Translations under genes and position numbers: made by a program
Shown: positions 1 to 6,125 of the stretch, in pieces
Layout: every line of letters starts with the position of its first letter
How positions within the stretch are numbered: position 1 is the stretch's first letter
Notes under the pieces: model-generated
Databases searched by the model: none
What the model was told of the DNA's origin: nothing
What the model saw: the letters and a program-made list of their open reading frames with translations, nothing else
Source: Verrucomicrobiales bacterium
GTDB taxonomy: Bacteria > Verrucomicrobiota > Verrucomicrobiia > Limisphaerales > UBA1100
Length of the DNA stretch: 6,125 nucleotides
Direction of reading: 5' to 3'
NCBI GenBank assembly: GCA_011523245.1
Contig: WTHG01000383.1
Location: 1 to 6,125 of the forward strand

Positions 1-56
1 TTCCCGGCGCGAAACGATGCGCTGAATTCGCCCCAAAAAAACAAGCTGCCGCATGA
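1..56 (+). CDS. glcD: Glycolate oxidase FAD subunit GlcD, C-terminal end only (partial)
   Basis: Only the last 17 codons are present, read in the frame whose codons begin at base 3 and ending at TGA 54-56. The peptide is PGAKRCAEFAPKKQAAA. The RCAEF motif matches, from memory, the tail of GlcD from Escherichia coli and relatives, where it follows the NPGK segment. GlcD is the large flavin subunit that, with GlcE and GlcF, oxidises glycolate (and D-lactate) to glyoxylate and passes electrons toward the quinone pool. The stop overlaps the glcE start in an ATGA (53-56), as expected for glcD-glcE-glcF gene order. A second frame (stop at 67-69) is also open across the edge, but it lacks the motif and would overlap glcE more. 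The call rests on a short peptide plus gene order. Confidence 0.72.
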   Translation, partial: PGAKRCAEFAPKKQAAA

Positions 57-955
57 CCCTGAGACCTGACAGTGTTTCCGAGTTGCAGAATCTGTTGCGA
101 GACGCGACAGCCCCAATTCCGTGCATTGATATCCGCTCCCTGTGTTCACTAAAAACACATGTACCCGAGGACATGACCGCTACGGTGGATGCCGGCATGA
201 CGCTGGCCGATTTCCAGGCGACCATCGGCAAGCGCGACCAATGGCTTCCAGTTGACACTCCTGCTCCAGAGCTAATAACCATCGGCGAACTGCTTGCAGA
301 TAATCTGAGTGGGCCACGCCGTATGGGATTTGGCGTGATTCGCGATTGGTTGATCGGATTGCGGTATGTGTCCGCCGAGGGTGATGTGGTGTTCAACGGC
401 GGAAACGTGGTCAAAAATGTGGCGGGCTTCGACTTATGTAAATTAATGGTCGGCAATCGCAATGCACTGGGAATTATTGTTGAAGCCACGTTTAAACTAG
501 CTCCCAAACCCGAACGCGAACAGTTCTTTGAAAAAAGCTGTTCAACCATAACCGATGCAGCTGACCAAATTAATCGACTATGGAATTCAGGGCTTCAATT
601 CAGCGTGCTGGACTTGAACAAAAACCCCGATTCCACACCAAGAATCATTGCAGGTTTCAGTGGAATCGCGGCGGATGTTGAAGCACAGACCAGAAGACTC
701 CAAGAAATCGCCGACTTCTCAGAGACTGATCTAAGCCATGACACTTGGAGAACGGAACAACCAAATCACCCTATGTCTGTCGCGCCGAACGATTTAACAG
801 ACTGCATCCTGAGTCAAAAACCAGAGCAATATGTCGCCCGAGCTGGTAATGGGATTTTGTATCTTCCCGGTACTGCGCCAAAACGAGAGCCCTCCTCAGT
901 GGAGCAGCGAATCAAAGAATTGTTCGACCCCAGAGGAATTCTCCCTGCGTTATGA
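53..955 (+). CDS. glcE: Glycolate oxidase FAD-binding subunit GlcE
   Basis: This 300-residue protein is a PCMH-type FAD-binding protein, the second flavin subunit of the glycolate oxidase complex on the cytoplasmic side of the membrane. The diagnostic block lies at about residues 116-134 (GGNVVKNVAGFDLCKLMVG) and matches the FAD-contacting KNVAG(Y/F)D segment of GlcE. It is followed by LGIIVEATFKLAPKP at 139-153. Before it come TIGELLADNLSGPRRMGFG (76-94) and a family-like DWLIGLRYV. The C-terminus, KELFDPRGILPAL, is the usual FDP-G-I-L ending. The protein is shorter than E. coli GlcE (about 350 residues), and the glycine-rich G-G-G-T/S-K loop expected near residues 20-30 is not visible. No Shine-Dalgarno sequence precedes the ATG, so translation is probably coupled to glcD through the ATGA overlap. 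The stop overlaps the glcF start in the same way. Family assignment is firm; full FAD binding is less certain. Confidence 0.9.
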   Translation: MTLRPDSVSELQNLLRDATAPIPCIDIRSLCSLKTHVPEDMTATVDAGMTLADFQATIGKRDQWLPVDTPAPELITIGELLADNLSGPRRMGFGVIRDWLIGLRYVSAEGDVVFNGGNVVKNVAGFDLCKLMVGNRNALGIIVEATFKLAPKPEREQFFEKSCSTITDAADQINRLWNSGLQFSVLDLNKNPDSTPRIIAGFSGIAADVEAQTRRLQEIADFSETDLSHDTWRTEQPNHPMSVAPNDLTDCILSQKPEQYVARAGNGILYLPGTAPKREPSSVEQRIKELFDPRGILPAL

Positions 956-2181
956 GCAAGCCGTTCATAGATGAAGAAAAATCACTCGCCTGTGTCCATT
1001 GCGGGCTTTGCCTTTCGGCTTGCCCCACTTACCTGGAAACAGGCAATGAAAACGACTCGCCGCGTGGCCGCATTTATCTCATGCGCGCCATGCAATCGGG
1101 CCGCACACCGATTAACGAAACTACAGTACGACACATAGACCTTTGTCTCGGTTGCCGGGCGTGCGAAACAGCCTGCCCTAGCGGAGTGGAATACGGAAAC
1201 CTGCTTGAGCACACACGAGATCATCTGGAACGCCAACATGACCGCGGATGGTTTCAGACTTTTCTGCGCCGAATCGCAATCGAACAAGTTTTCCCCTTCC
1301 CGAATCGCATGCGGCTGGCACTGATATTGGGTCGCATTGCCAATGCCCAGATCATTCGCTGGCTTGTGCCTAGCTTTGCCCTGAAAGCCATCGCACTCCT
1401 TCCTGAAAACCCATCCGATCGTACTCTGCCGCAAACAAGCAAATGCGGAACCCAATCCAGAGGAAGTGTTGGTTTTGTCGAAGGTTGCATCATGCCGGTG
1501 ATGTTCGGGGATACCAATCACGCCAGCGTGCGGTTGCTCAACCAATCCGGATTTGATGTGGAAACCCCTCCCGGCCAAGGTTGCTGCGGAGCGTTGTACG
1601 CGCACAGTGGGCAACTGGATAAGGCCCGCGAATGCGCCCGCCAAAATATTGCGGCATTCGAAAAACTGAACCTCGAGTCCATCGTGATTAATGCAGCTGG
1701 GTGTGGGAGTACTCTAAAAGAATATGGCGAGCTATTGGCGGATGACGCTGATTGGCGTGAGCGAGCTAGGCAATTTAGTGATCGGGTCAAGGACCTTACC
1801 GAATGGCTAGAAACTTCACAGTTCCCTGCTCGCGAATCTAAATTGAAAGTGACCTATCACGATGCCTGCCATTTGGCCCACCCTCAGGGAATCACAATGG
1901 AACCACGCGCATTGGTGAAAGCCGTAGCTGGAAACCGGTTTATTGAACTGCCAGAAGCAGAGATTTGCTGCGGCAGTGCAGGAAGCTACAATCTCACGGA
2001 ACCGGAGATGGCTGAACGACTACAACAACGCAAAATTGATAACCTGCTCTCCACCGGCGCAGATATCTGTGTGACTACAAATCCGGGATGCATGCTCCAG
2101 ATTCAGGCCGGCCTCAAGAAAGCCGGCTCCAAGATGCGGGTGCAACACATCGCTGATTACCTTATTGCGCCCGACGGATGA
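952..2181 (+). CDS. glcF: Glycolate oxidase iron-sulfur subunit GlcF
   Basis: This 409-residue protein is close to the usual GlcF length (E. coli about 407). It is the Fe-S subunit that carries electrons from the GlcD/GlcE flavins toward quinone. Two ferredoxin-type 4Fe-4S motifs sit at the N-terminus: C14-x2-C17-x2-C20-x3-CP (24-25) and C65-x2-C68-x2-C71-x3-CP (75-76). Two cysteine-rich CCG domains follow. The first has EGC at 177-179 and GCCG at 210-213. The second has DACH at 304-307 and ICCGSAG starting at 338. All expected cysteines are present, so the protein looks intact. The ATG is in an ATGA overlap with glcE. A GAGGA at 933-937 lies about 14 bases upstream, rather far to act alone, so coupling is likely. 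The last 20 bases overlap the 3' end of the opposing deacylase gene. The glcD-E-F order separates it from other CCG-domain proteins such as LutA/LldE or HdrB. Confidence 0.95.
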   Translation: MSKPFIDEEKSLACVHCGLCLSACPTYLETGNENDSPRGRIYLMRAMQSGRTPINETTVRHIDLCLGCRACETACPSGVEYGNLLEHTRDHLERQHDRGWFQTFLRRIAIEQVFPFPNRMRLALILGRIANAQIIRWLVPSFALKAIALLPENPSDRTLPQTSKCGTQSRGSVGFVEGCIMPVMFGDTNHASVRLLNQSGFDVETPPGQGCCGALYAHSGQLDKARECARQNIAAFEKLNLESIVINAAGCGSTLKEYGELLADDADWRERARQFSDRVKDLTEWLETSQFPARESKLKVTYHDACHLAHPQGITMEPRALVKAVAGNRFIELPEAEICCGSAGSYNLTEPEMAERLQQRKIDNLLSTGADICVTTNPGCMLQIQAGLKKAGSKMRVQHIADYLIAPDG

Positions 2182-3724
2182 TTTGCCCTGGCCCGGCGCC
2201 ATTGTGACGGTCATTCTCCACAACAATTTGACCATTCACAATCACCCACCGAAATCCCGTGGTGTAAGCGTGCGGGTTTTTAAAAGTAGCATGATCCGTG
2301 ATTTTAGCGGGATCGAAAACTACAACATCCCCGGCAAAGCCCGGTTTAAGTTGCCCGCGATTTTTCAATTTAAATGTTTGCGCCGGTAACTGAGTGAGCT
2401 TGCGAATCCCTTCCCCCAGCGGCAATTGTTTTTGGTCGCGAATATAATAGCCTAAAAATCTCCCCACATTCCCGTAGCCCCGTGGATGCGGCACCCCCTG
2501 ATTAAAGGCGCGAACACTGCTGTCGCTGGCGAACATCGTTTGCGCATGCTTCATAAAACCACGCGCATCCGCCTCGTTCATCCCATGGAACACAGCACTC
2601 GCTCCGCCATTTAACTCGATCTCCATAATCAAGGCGATCTGATGATCCAGAGTGGCGGCCCCATAACGCATTTGCGCAGCCTGGGGCACACTCAAGCCAT
2701 TGTAACGCGGATCTTTTTTGTGCCAAGCGATGACAGCGTAGGAGTAATCATCCCGCTGCCGAGCCTTTAGGCGAGTTTTCATCCACGTGGCTGTTTTCGC
2801 GTATTGCTCCCGATCTTTGATACGCTGAGCATAAGCAGCCCTTCCACCTGCCACCAGATGGTCTGGGAGTAGTTGCTTAAGGCTCGTGCTCGAAGCAGTG
2901 TAGGCATACTGATCGTGCGTCAATCGAACGCCCTCCTTGCGAGCTCTATCGAGCTTGGTTAAAAGTTCATGATGCCGCCCCCACATGGGGCGTCCAGCGA
3001 GTTTGAGATGGGATATATGCACAGGCAATTGGGCCTCTCGCCCGATCAGACATATTTCATCCACCGCCTTAAAAATATTTGTTCCTTCACTACGCATATG
3101 GCTGACGTAGATCCCTTCATGTTTGGAAACTGTTTTTGCCAAGGCGATTAACTCATCAGTCCTGGCGAATGTGCCGGGCAGATAAATCAACCCGGTGGAC
3201 ATCCCCAGGGCACCGTCGTCCATAGCTTTGGTGATGAGTTGCTGCATATGCTTCAATTCCTCCTCTGTAGGGGGGCGCCGCATAGAGCCACCCATCACCT
3301 GATTGCGCACTGTGCCGTGACCGATCAATGACGCAATGTTCGGAGAAAACCCAAACTGGCTCATACGCTTAAAGAATTGGCCGATGTCCAATTTGGAAGA
3401 ACCGCAGTTTCCCAGAACAAGAGTCGTGACACCCATGCGAAGAAAATTCTCCGCCTTGGCATGATAAACGATGTTTTCGGCATGGGTATGGACGTCGATG
3501 AATCCGGGCGCCACCACCAGCCCAGAGGCATCCAGTGTTTGCCGTCCACGTACGGGGTTTTGATCGACCGATACGATTCTCCCCTGATTAATGGAGACAT
3601 GCGCTTGAACGGGGGGGCGACCGGTGCCGTCGTACACTAACCCATTTCGCAACACCAAATCCACCGCCGCCTCCAATGATAGGCCACAGAAGCAGAAAAA
3701 AAGAGCCGCACGAAAAGCGCGCAT
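2162..3724 (-). CDS. Secreted N-acyl-D-amino-acid deacylase (D-aminoacylase family amidohydrolase)
   Basis: With the start at 3724 the protein has 520 residues. It belongs to the amidohydrolase superfamily, D-aminoacylase group, whose members hydrolyse N-acyl-D-amino acids to D-amino acid and carboxylate. Visible landmarks are LVLRNGLVYDGTG (23-35), PGFIDVHTHAEN (H79, H81), LGNCGSS (C107), STGLIYLPGT (176-185), SHMRSE (H209), ISHLKL (H239), THDQYAYTASSTSL (269-282), ASDSS (D401) and HPRGYG (413-418). The spacing of the Cys and His residues agrees with the metal ligands of Alcaligenes D-aminoacylase as I remember them. Residues 1-20 form a signal peptide (R2 and R5, then AALFFCFCGLSL, with likely cleavage near EAA), so the enzyme is probably periplasmic. 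The frame stays open to an ATG at 3793, but 3724 is chosen because GGAG at 3733-3736 lies 8 bases upstream and the signal peptide begins there. It starts 4 bases after the gcvH stop. Substrate is unproven; related families process dihydropyrimidines or other N-acyl compounds. Confidence 0.87.
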   Translation of the reverse strand: MRAFRAALFFCFCGLSLEAAVDLVLRNGLVYDGTGRPPVQAHVSINQGRIVSVDQNPVRGRQTLDASGLVVAPGFIDVHTHAENIVYHAKAENFLRMGVTTLVLGNCGSSKLDIGQFFKRMSQFGFSPNIASLIGHGTVRNQVMGGSMRRPPTEEELKHMQQLITKAMDDGALGMSTGLIYLPGTFARTDELIALAKTVSKHEGIYVSHMRSEGTNIFKAVDEICLIGREAQLPVHISHLKLAGRPMWGRHHELLTKLDRARKEGVRLTHDQYAYTASSTSLKQLLPDHLVAGGRAAYAQRIKDREQYAKTATWMKTRLKARQRDDYSYAVIAWHKKDPRYNGLSVPQAAQMRYGAATLDHQIALIMEIELNGGASAVFHGMNEADARGFMKHAQTMFASDSSVRAFNQGVPHPRGYGNVGRFLGYYIRDQKQLPLGEGIRKLTQLPAQTFKLKNRGQLKPGFAGDVVVFDPAKITDHATFKNPHAYTTGFRWVIVNGQIVVENDRHNGAGPGQIIRRAQ

Positions 3725-3728
3725 GCGA

Positions 3729-4115
3729 TTAACTCCCCCCAATCTGCGAAGCGTACCCCGCGGCGTCCAGCATACCAGCAAGATCGGGGTCACTGGTAAG
3801 TTTCATTTTAAAGAACCATCCATCTTCATAGGGACTTTCATTGACCTGTTCGGGAGCATCTTCAAGCGCGCTGTTGATTTCGGTGATTTCACCGGCAATC
3901 GGCGCGTACAAATCACTGGCCGTCTTAACGGATTCCACCACGCCACACCCTTCTCCCGCAGCTAATGTCCGACCGACTTCCGGCAGTTCCACATACACGA
4001 TATCCGTTAACTCCGCTTGTGCGTGATCAGTAATCCCTATCACGGCGCTGTCGCCTTCAATGCGGATCCATTCATGTGAAGTGGTGTATTTGAGATGATC
4101 AGGAATGTTGCTCAT
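3729..4115 (-). CDS. gcvH: Glycine cleavage system H protein (lipoyl carrier)
   Basis: This 128-residue protein has the standard length for GcvH. It carries the aminomethyl group on a lipoyl-lysine arm between the P, T and L proteins of the cytoplasmic glycine cleavage complex. Landmarks are the N-terminal YTTSHEWIRIEG (10-21), GITDHAQAELTDIVYVELP (27-45), the lipoylation site VVESVKTASD with the modified lysine at K64, APIAGEITEIN, and SPYEDGWFFKMKL near the C-terminus. No key residue is missing. The start codon lies in an ATGA overlap with the gcvT stop, and no Shine-Dalgarno sequence is visible upstream (the sequence is A-rich with CCCTTATACC), so translation is probably coupled to gcvT. 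The next gene on the strand is the deacylase rather than gcvP, which must lie elsewhere. Confidence 0.97.
   Translation of the reverse strand: MSNIPDHLKYTTSHEWIRIEGDSAVIGITDHAQAELTDIVYVELPEVGRTLAAGEGCGVVESVKTASDLYAPIAGEITEINSALEDAPEQVNESPYEDGWFFKMKLTSDPDLAGMLDAAGYASQIGGS
3733..3740 (-). promoter_or_regulatory. Shine-Dalgarno site of the deacylase gene, inside the gcvH 3' end
   Basis: Read on the - strand the site is GGGGGGAG, followed by 8 bases and then the ATG at 3724. It lies in the last glycine and serine codons of gcvH, just before its TAA. It is the clearest ribosome binding site in the window and decides the start of the deacylase. It also indicates that the deacylase is translated from the same message as gcvH, with independent initiation. 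Confidence 0.7.
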
Positions 4116-5239
4116 GATTTTTGGTATAAGGGTTTTTTACGGAGTTCAGCAGGAAATCGTCGTTCGCGTATTTCGATTTCAATTTCAGCGCCAGGTTTGG
4201 CGTAGGGCTGATTAATATACGCCATCCCAATCCCGGTCTTAAGGGATGGGCTTTGGGTGCCGCTGGTTACGGTTCCAACCTTATCTTCGCCGATCCAAAC
4301 AGGATATCCCTCGCGAGGCGGCGGCGATTTAGCAGTCATGGCAAAGGCCATATTGCGGCGGGTCGGCCCCTCGTTCTTCTGGTAGCCCAACTCCCCACGT
4401 CCTCGAAATGATTTTTCCATGTCCACAAAATAACCTAAGCCGGCCTCTAGAGGTGTAACCTCCTCGTTCAATTCATGACCGTACAACGGATACCCCATTT
4501 CCAATCGTAAGGTGTCGCGGGCGCCCAGGCCCGCGGGTTTAATGCCGTGTTCCTGCCCCAGCTCCATGAGCCTCTCCCATAGAGTTGTAATGACATCATT
4601 CGGAGCAATCAGTTCAAAACCATCTTCGCCGGTGTATCCGGTGCGCGACACGTACACCTCTTTGCCCTCAAAGATAAACACATCGATTTGATTTTTCTCA
4701 AGAGCCGTGGGGCGCTCGACAGCGATGAGTCCGGGCATGGTGAATAGTTGGCTCACGAAACGATTTACGTACGGCCCCTGAAGAGCCACTGCCGAAAGAT
4801 TGTCTGACTCGTCCACCACATTAACCGTGCGTGTGGATTCGAATTCCGCCACCAACCGCTGCAACTCTGCTAAGTCTTGAGTGATGCGCGAAGCGTTGAC
4901 CACCAGCAGGTAGACTTCCCTGGCAATCCGGTAAACATAGAGATCGTCCAACACCCCGCCGCGATCGTTACACATGAGCGAGTATTGGGCGTCCCCCACA
5001 GCAAGATTGGAGGCCGTGTTGGTAAGTGTTGAATCCAGAAACTCCGTCGCACGCGCGCCGCCAACCATTAATTCCCCCATATGGGAGATATCAAACAGGC
5101 CACACGCCTCGCGTACCGTGCAGTGTTCATCCACAATGCCCGTATATTGAACGGGCATTTCCCATCCGCCAAAATCAATGCAGCGAGCACCAAGAGCCTG
5201 ATGCGTCTCAAACAGAGCCGTACGCCGCGGGTCCGCCAT
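4112..5239 (-). CDS. gcvT: Glycine cleavage system T protein (aminomethyltransferase)
   Basis: This 375-residue protein is of typical GcvT length. It takes the aminomethyl group from lipoylated GcvH and transfers the carbon to tetrahydrofolate, releasing ammonia and 5,10-methylene-tetrahydrofolate. Landmarks are LFETHQALGARCIDFGGWEMPVQY (9-32), GLFDISHMGE (47-56), GGVLDDLYVYR (94-104), GYTGEDGFE (201-209) and the GARDTLRLEMGYPLYGHEL block near 240-258. The Asp98-Asp99 pair in the third motif includes the equivalent of the catalytic, folate-contacting Asp101 of E. coli. The GARD...MGYPLYGHEL block distinguishes it from YgfZ-like folate proteins. The ATG follows two in-frame stops of the upstream flavoprotein gene (TAATGA) with no spacer, and only a weak G-rich stretch (AAGTGGGG) precedes it. 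The stop overlaps the gcvH start. The gene appears intact. Confidence 0.97.
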   Translation of the reverse strand: MADPRRTALFETHQALGARCIDFGGWEMPVQYTGIVDEHCTVREACGLFDISHMGELMVGGARATEFLDSTLTNTASNLAVGDAQYSLMCNDRGGVLDDLYVYRIAREVYLLVVNASRITQDLAELQRLVAEFESTRTVNVVDESDNLSAVALQGPYVNRFVSQLFTMPGLIAVERPTALEKNQIDVFIFEGKEVYVSRTGYTGEDGFELIAPNDVITTLWERLMELGQEHGIKPAGLGARDTLRLEMGYPLYGHELNEEVTPLEAGLGYFVDMEKSFRGRGELGYQKNEGPTRRNMAFAMTAKSPPPREGYPVWIGEDKVGTVTSGTQSPSLKTGIGMAYINQPYAKPGAEIEIEIRERRFPAELRKKPLYQKS

Positions 5240-5242
5240 TCA

Positions 5243-5962
5243 TTAACCCCACTTCTCTAGAATCACTTGCTCCTTGGGTGCTCCTAGCTCGTCCTTGGCG
5301 AGTGTCTCAGCCATTTCAACCAGTGCGTTCGGTCCGCACGCATAAAAGACGGTGTTATCAAGGTCATCGATGTGTTCCTTGATCCAATCCGCATCAATCC
5401 GACCTCGACGCCCTTCCCAAGGATCATCATCGGCCAAGCGCGTACAGGTCACGAGGAATTTGAAATTGGGGTTTTCCTTTTCCAGCGCGCGGAATTCTTC
5501 ATTGAAAATAATGTCGTCAGTCGTGCGCACGGTATAGAGAACGGTGATACGGGTATTTAAATTGCGGCGAGTCGCTTCCCGCACAAACCCGCGAAACGGC
5601 GTCACACCTGAGCCGCCGGCAATGCAAATCAAATGACGCCCAGGCGGATCAAACACCGGCAGAAACTTGCCGGTCGGCTCGATCACCCCCATCACATCCC
5701 CTGCCTCAGCCCAATCAACGATGCTGGTGCCCATCTTACCATCGCGCTTGACCGTCACCTCGAAACTGCCGCGATCCAACGCACAGGAGCTCAGCGAATA
5801 AGCCCGTTTGTATTTTGGATGATGCGGCCACCATACGGTGATAAATTGGCCGGTTTTGAAGTCCAAGTCGTAGCCTTCAGGCCATTTGAATTTCAGAGTC
5901 TTCGTGTCAGGCAACTCCATGGTCGCCTGCTCGATTTCCATTTCCACTTTCAGTTTCGCCAT
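5243..5962 (-). CDS. Ferredoxin-NADP reductase-type FAD/NAD(P)H oxidoreductase
   Basis: This 239-residue flavoprotein has the two-domain ferredoxin reductase fold. The FAD domain contains the flavin-binding R-x-Y-S motif (R53-A-Y-S56, LSS) and a diphosphate-contacting segment around GKMGTSI (75-81). The nicotinamide domain contains GGSGVTPFRG (116-125) and CGPN (209-212). The C-terminus EKWG ends in an aromatic residue plus Gly. There is no 2Fe-2S ferredoxin domain, signal peptide or membrane segment, so it is a cytoplasmic reductase that needs a separate electron partner such as a ferredoxin, flavodoxin or oxygenase. It lies 23 bases after the upstream propeller gene, and its TAA is separated from the gcvT ATG by only a second stop codon, so it is very probably co-transcribed with gcvTH. 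The start ATG has only a weak AAGA-like site. The family is clear, but the substrate and the choice of NADH or NADPH are not. Confidence 0.88.
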   Translation of the reverse strand: MAKLKVEMEIEQATMELPDTKTLKFKWPEGYDLDFKTGQFITVWWPHHPKYKRAYSLSSCALDRGSFEVTVKRDGKMGTSIVDWAEAGDVMGVIEPTGKFLPVFDPPGRHLICIAGGSGVTPFRGFVREATRRNLNTRITVLYTVRTTDDIIFNEEFRALEKENPNFKFLVTCTRLADDDPWEGRRGRIDADWIKEHIDDLDNTVFYACGPNALVEMAETLAKDELGAPKEQVILEKWG

Positions 5963-5985
5963 GATCTTAAATTGTTTTGATGAAT

Positions 5986-6125
5986 TTACTTCACGTTAAA
6001 AGCCGCACCTTCTTTAGTGCTGCGAACATAAATGTTCCCATTGGCCAGTACCGGCGTGCTCCAGCATTTTCCGGTCACTGCGTTTGATTCCGCCAATTGC
6101 TTGTAGCCGGACGGGGTTCCGGCTA
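5986..6125 (-). CDS. PQQ-like beta-propeller repeat protein, C-terminal end (partial)
   Basis: The last 45 codons and a TAA stop (5986-5988) are present, with two bases of a further codon at the window edge. The peptide runs AGTPSGYKQLAESNAV, then TGKCWSTPVLANGNIYVR, then STKEGAAFNVK. The G-K-C-W-S/T-x-P-V-L-A-N-G-x-I-Y-x-R pattern is the closing blade of PQQ/pyrrolo-quinoline-like propeller proteins (BamB or quinoprotein dehydrogenase-like) that are abundant and usually exported in Planctomycetota and Verrucomicrobiota. They are often of unknown function and do not necessarily bind PQQ. The gene is followed after 23 bases by the flavoprotein on the same strand with no visible terminator, so read-through is possible. 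Function cannot be assigned from the fragment. Confidence 0.78.
   Translation of the reverse strand, partial: AGTPSGYKQLAESNAVTGKCWSTPVLANGNIYVRSTKEGAAFNVK

Noticed and set aside
982..1644. A 220-codon open frame on the - strand antisense to glcF.
   Set aside because: It lies wholly inside glcF, which has all its Fe-S and CCG motifs. The antisense peptide shows no recognisable domain and no ribosome binding site, so it is a coding-bias shadow.
2107..2127. A GCCGGC ... GCCGGC inverted repeat near the end of glcF that could be a terminator hairpin.
   Set aside because: There is no T-run after it on either strand, and it sits in normal glcF codons.
3733..3740. A G6 run at the end of gcvH where a +1 ribosomal slip would enter the deacylase frame and make a GcvH-deacylase fusion.
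   Set aside because: The frames do connect, but the G-run is explained by the Shine-Dalgarno site, a signal peptide follows at once, and a cytoplasmic carrier fused to an exported enzyme makes little sense.
3725..3793. A longer start for the deacylase at ATG 3793, adding 23 residues.
   Set aside because: The extension overlaps gcvH in another frame and would bury the signal peptide behind an unrelated peptide. The 3724 start has a good GGAG site at the right distance.
3624..3965. A 113-codon + strand frame across the gcvH/deacylase junction.
   Set aside because: It is antisense to two well-supported genes and has no recognisable protein features.
4516..4535. A 7-base perfect GC stem (CGCGGGC / GCCCGCG) with a 6-base loop.
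   Set aside because: It falls in the conserved gcvT codons for the GLGARD motif and lacks a T-run, so it is most likely a by-product of GC-rich coding sequence.
5963..5985. A promoter or terminator in the gap between the propeller gene and the flavoprotein gene.
   Set aside because: The gap is only 23 bases, AT-rich, with no hairpin and no convincing -35/-10 pair, so a promoter would have to lie inside the propeller gene or beyond the window.

Overview
The window is a compact, gene-dense bacterial segment with about half G+C by eye. It holds two convergent gene runs and no intergenic stretch longer than about 25 bases. The left run (+ strand) is the end of a glycolate oxidase operon: the last codons of glcD, then glcE and glcF, joined by 4-base ATGA stop/start overlaps. 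The right run (- strand, read from the right edge) is: the C-terminus of a PQQ-type beta-propeller protein, an NAD(P)H:flavin/ferredoxin reductase-like flavoprotein without an iron-sulfur domain, gcvT, gcvH, and a secreted N-acyl-D-amino-acid deacylase. The runs meet tail to tail, and the ends of glcF and the deacylase overlap by 20 bases.

The two runs are metabolically related. GlcDEF oxidises glycolate to glyoxylate. Glyoxylate can be transaminated to glycine, and GcvT and GcvH are two of the proteins that cleave glycine to CO2, ammonia and methylene-tetrahydrofolate. The window therefore looks like a C2/glycine salvage neighbourhood of the kind expected in a heterotroph that uses algal glycolate or its own 2-phosphoglycolate. 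The transaminase, gcvP and lipoamide dehydrogenase are not in the window. The deacylase could supply free D-amino acids from N-acylated forms outside the cytoplasm. The flavoprotein sits directly upstream of gcvT and has no established role in glycine cleavage.

The lineage cannot be fixed from this sequence. The end of the PQQ-like propeller (motif GKCWSTPVLANG) and the style of the exported amidohydrolase (HTHAEN and GNCGSS motifs) recall Verrucomicrobiota and Planctomycetota. Verrucomicrobiota is my best guess, at low confidence.

Nothing looks like a mobile element, CRISPR array, RNA gene or new defence system. The points most worth checking are the flavoprotein coupled to gcvT, a GlcE that appears to lack the usual glycine-rich FAD loop, the deacylase placed where gcvP might be expected, and the terminator-free convergent overlap.
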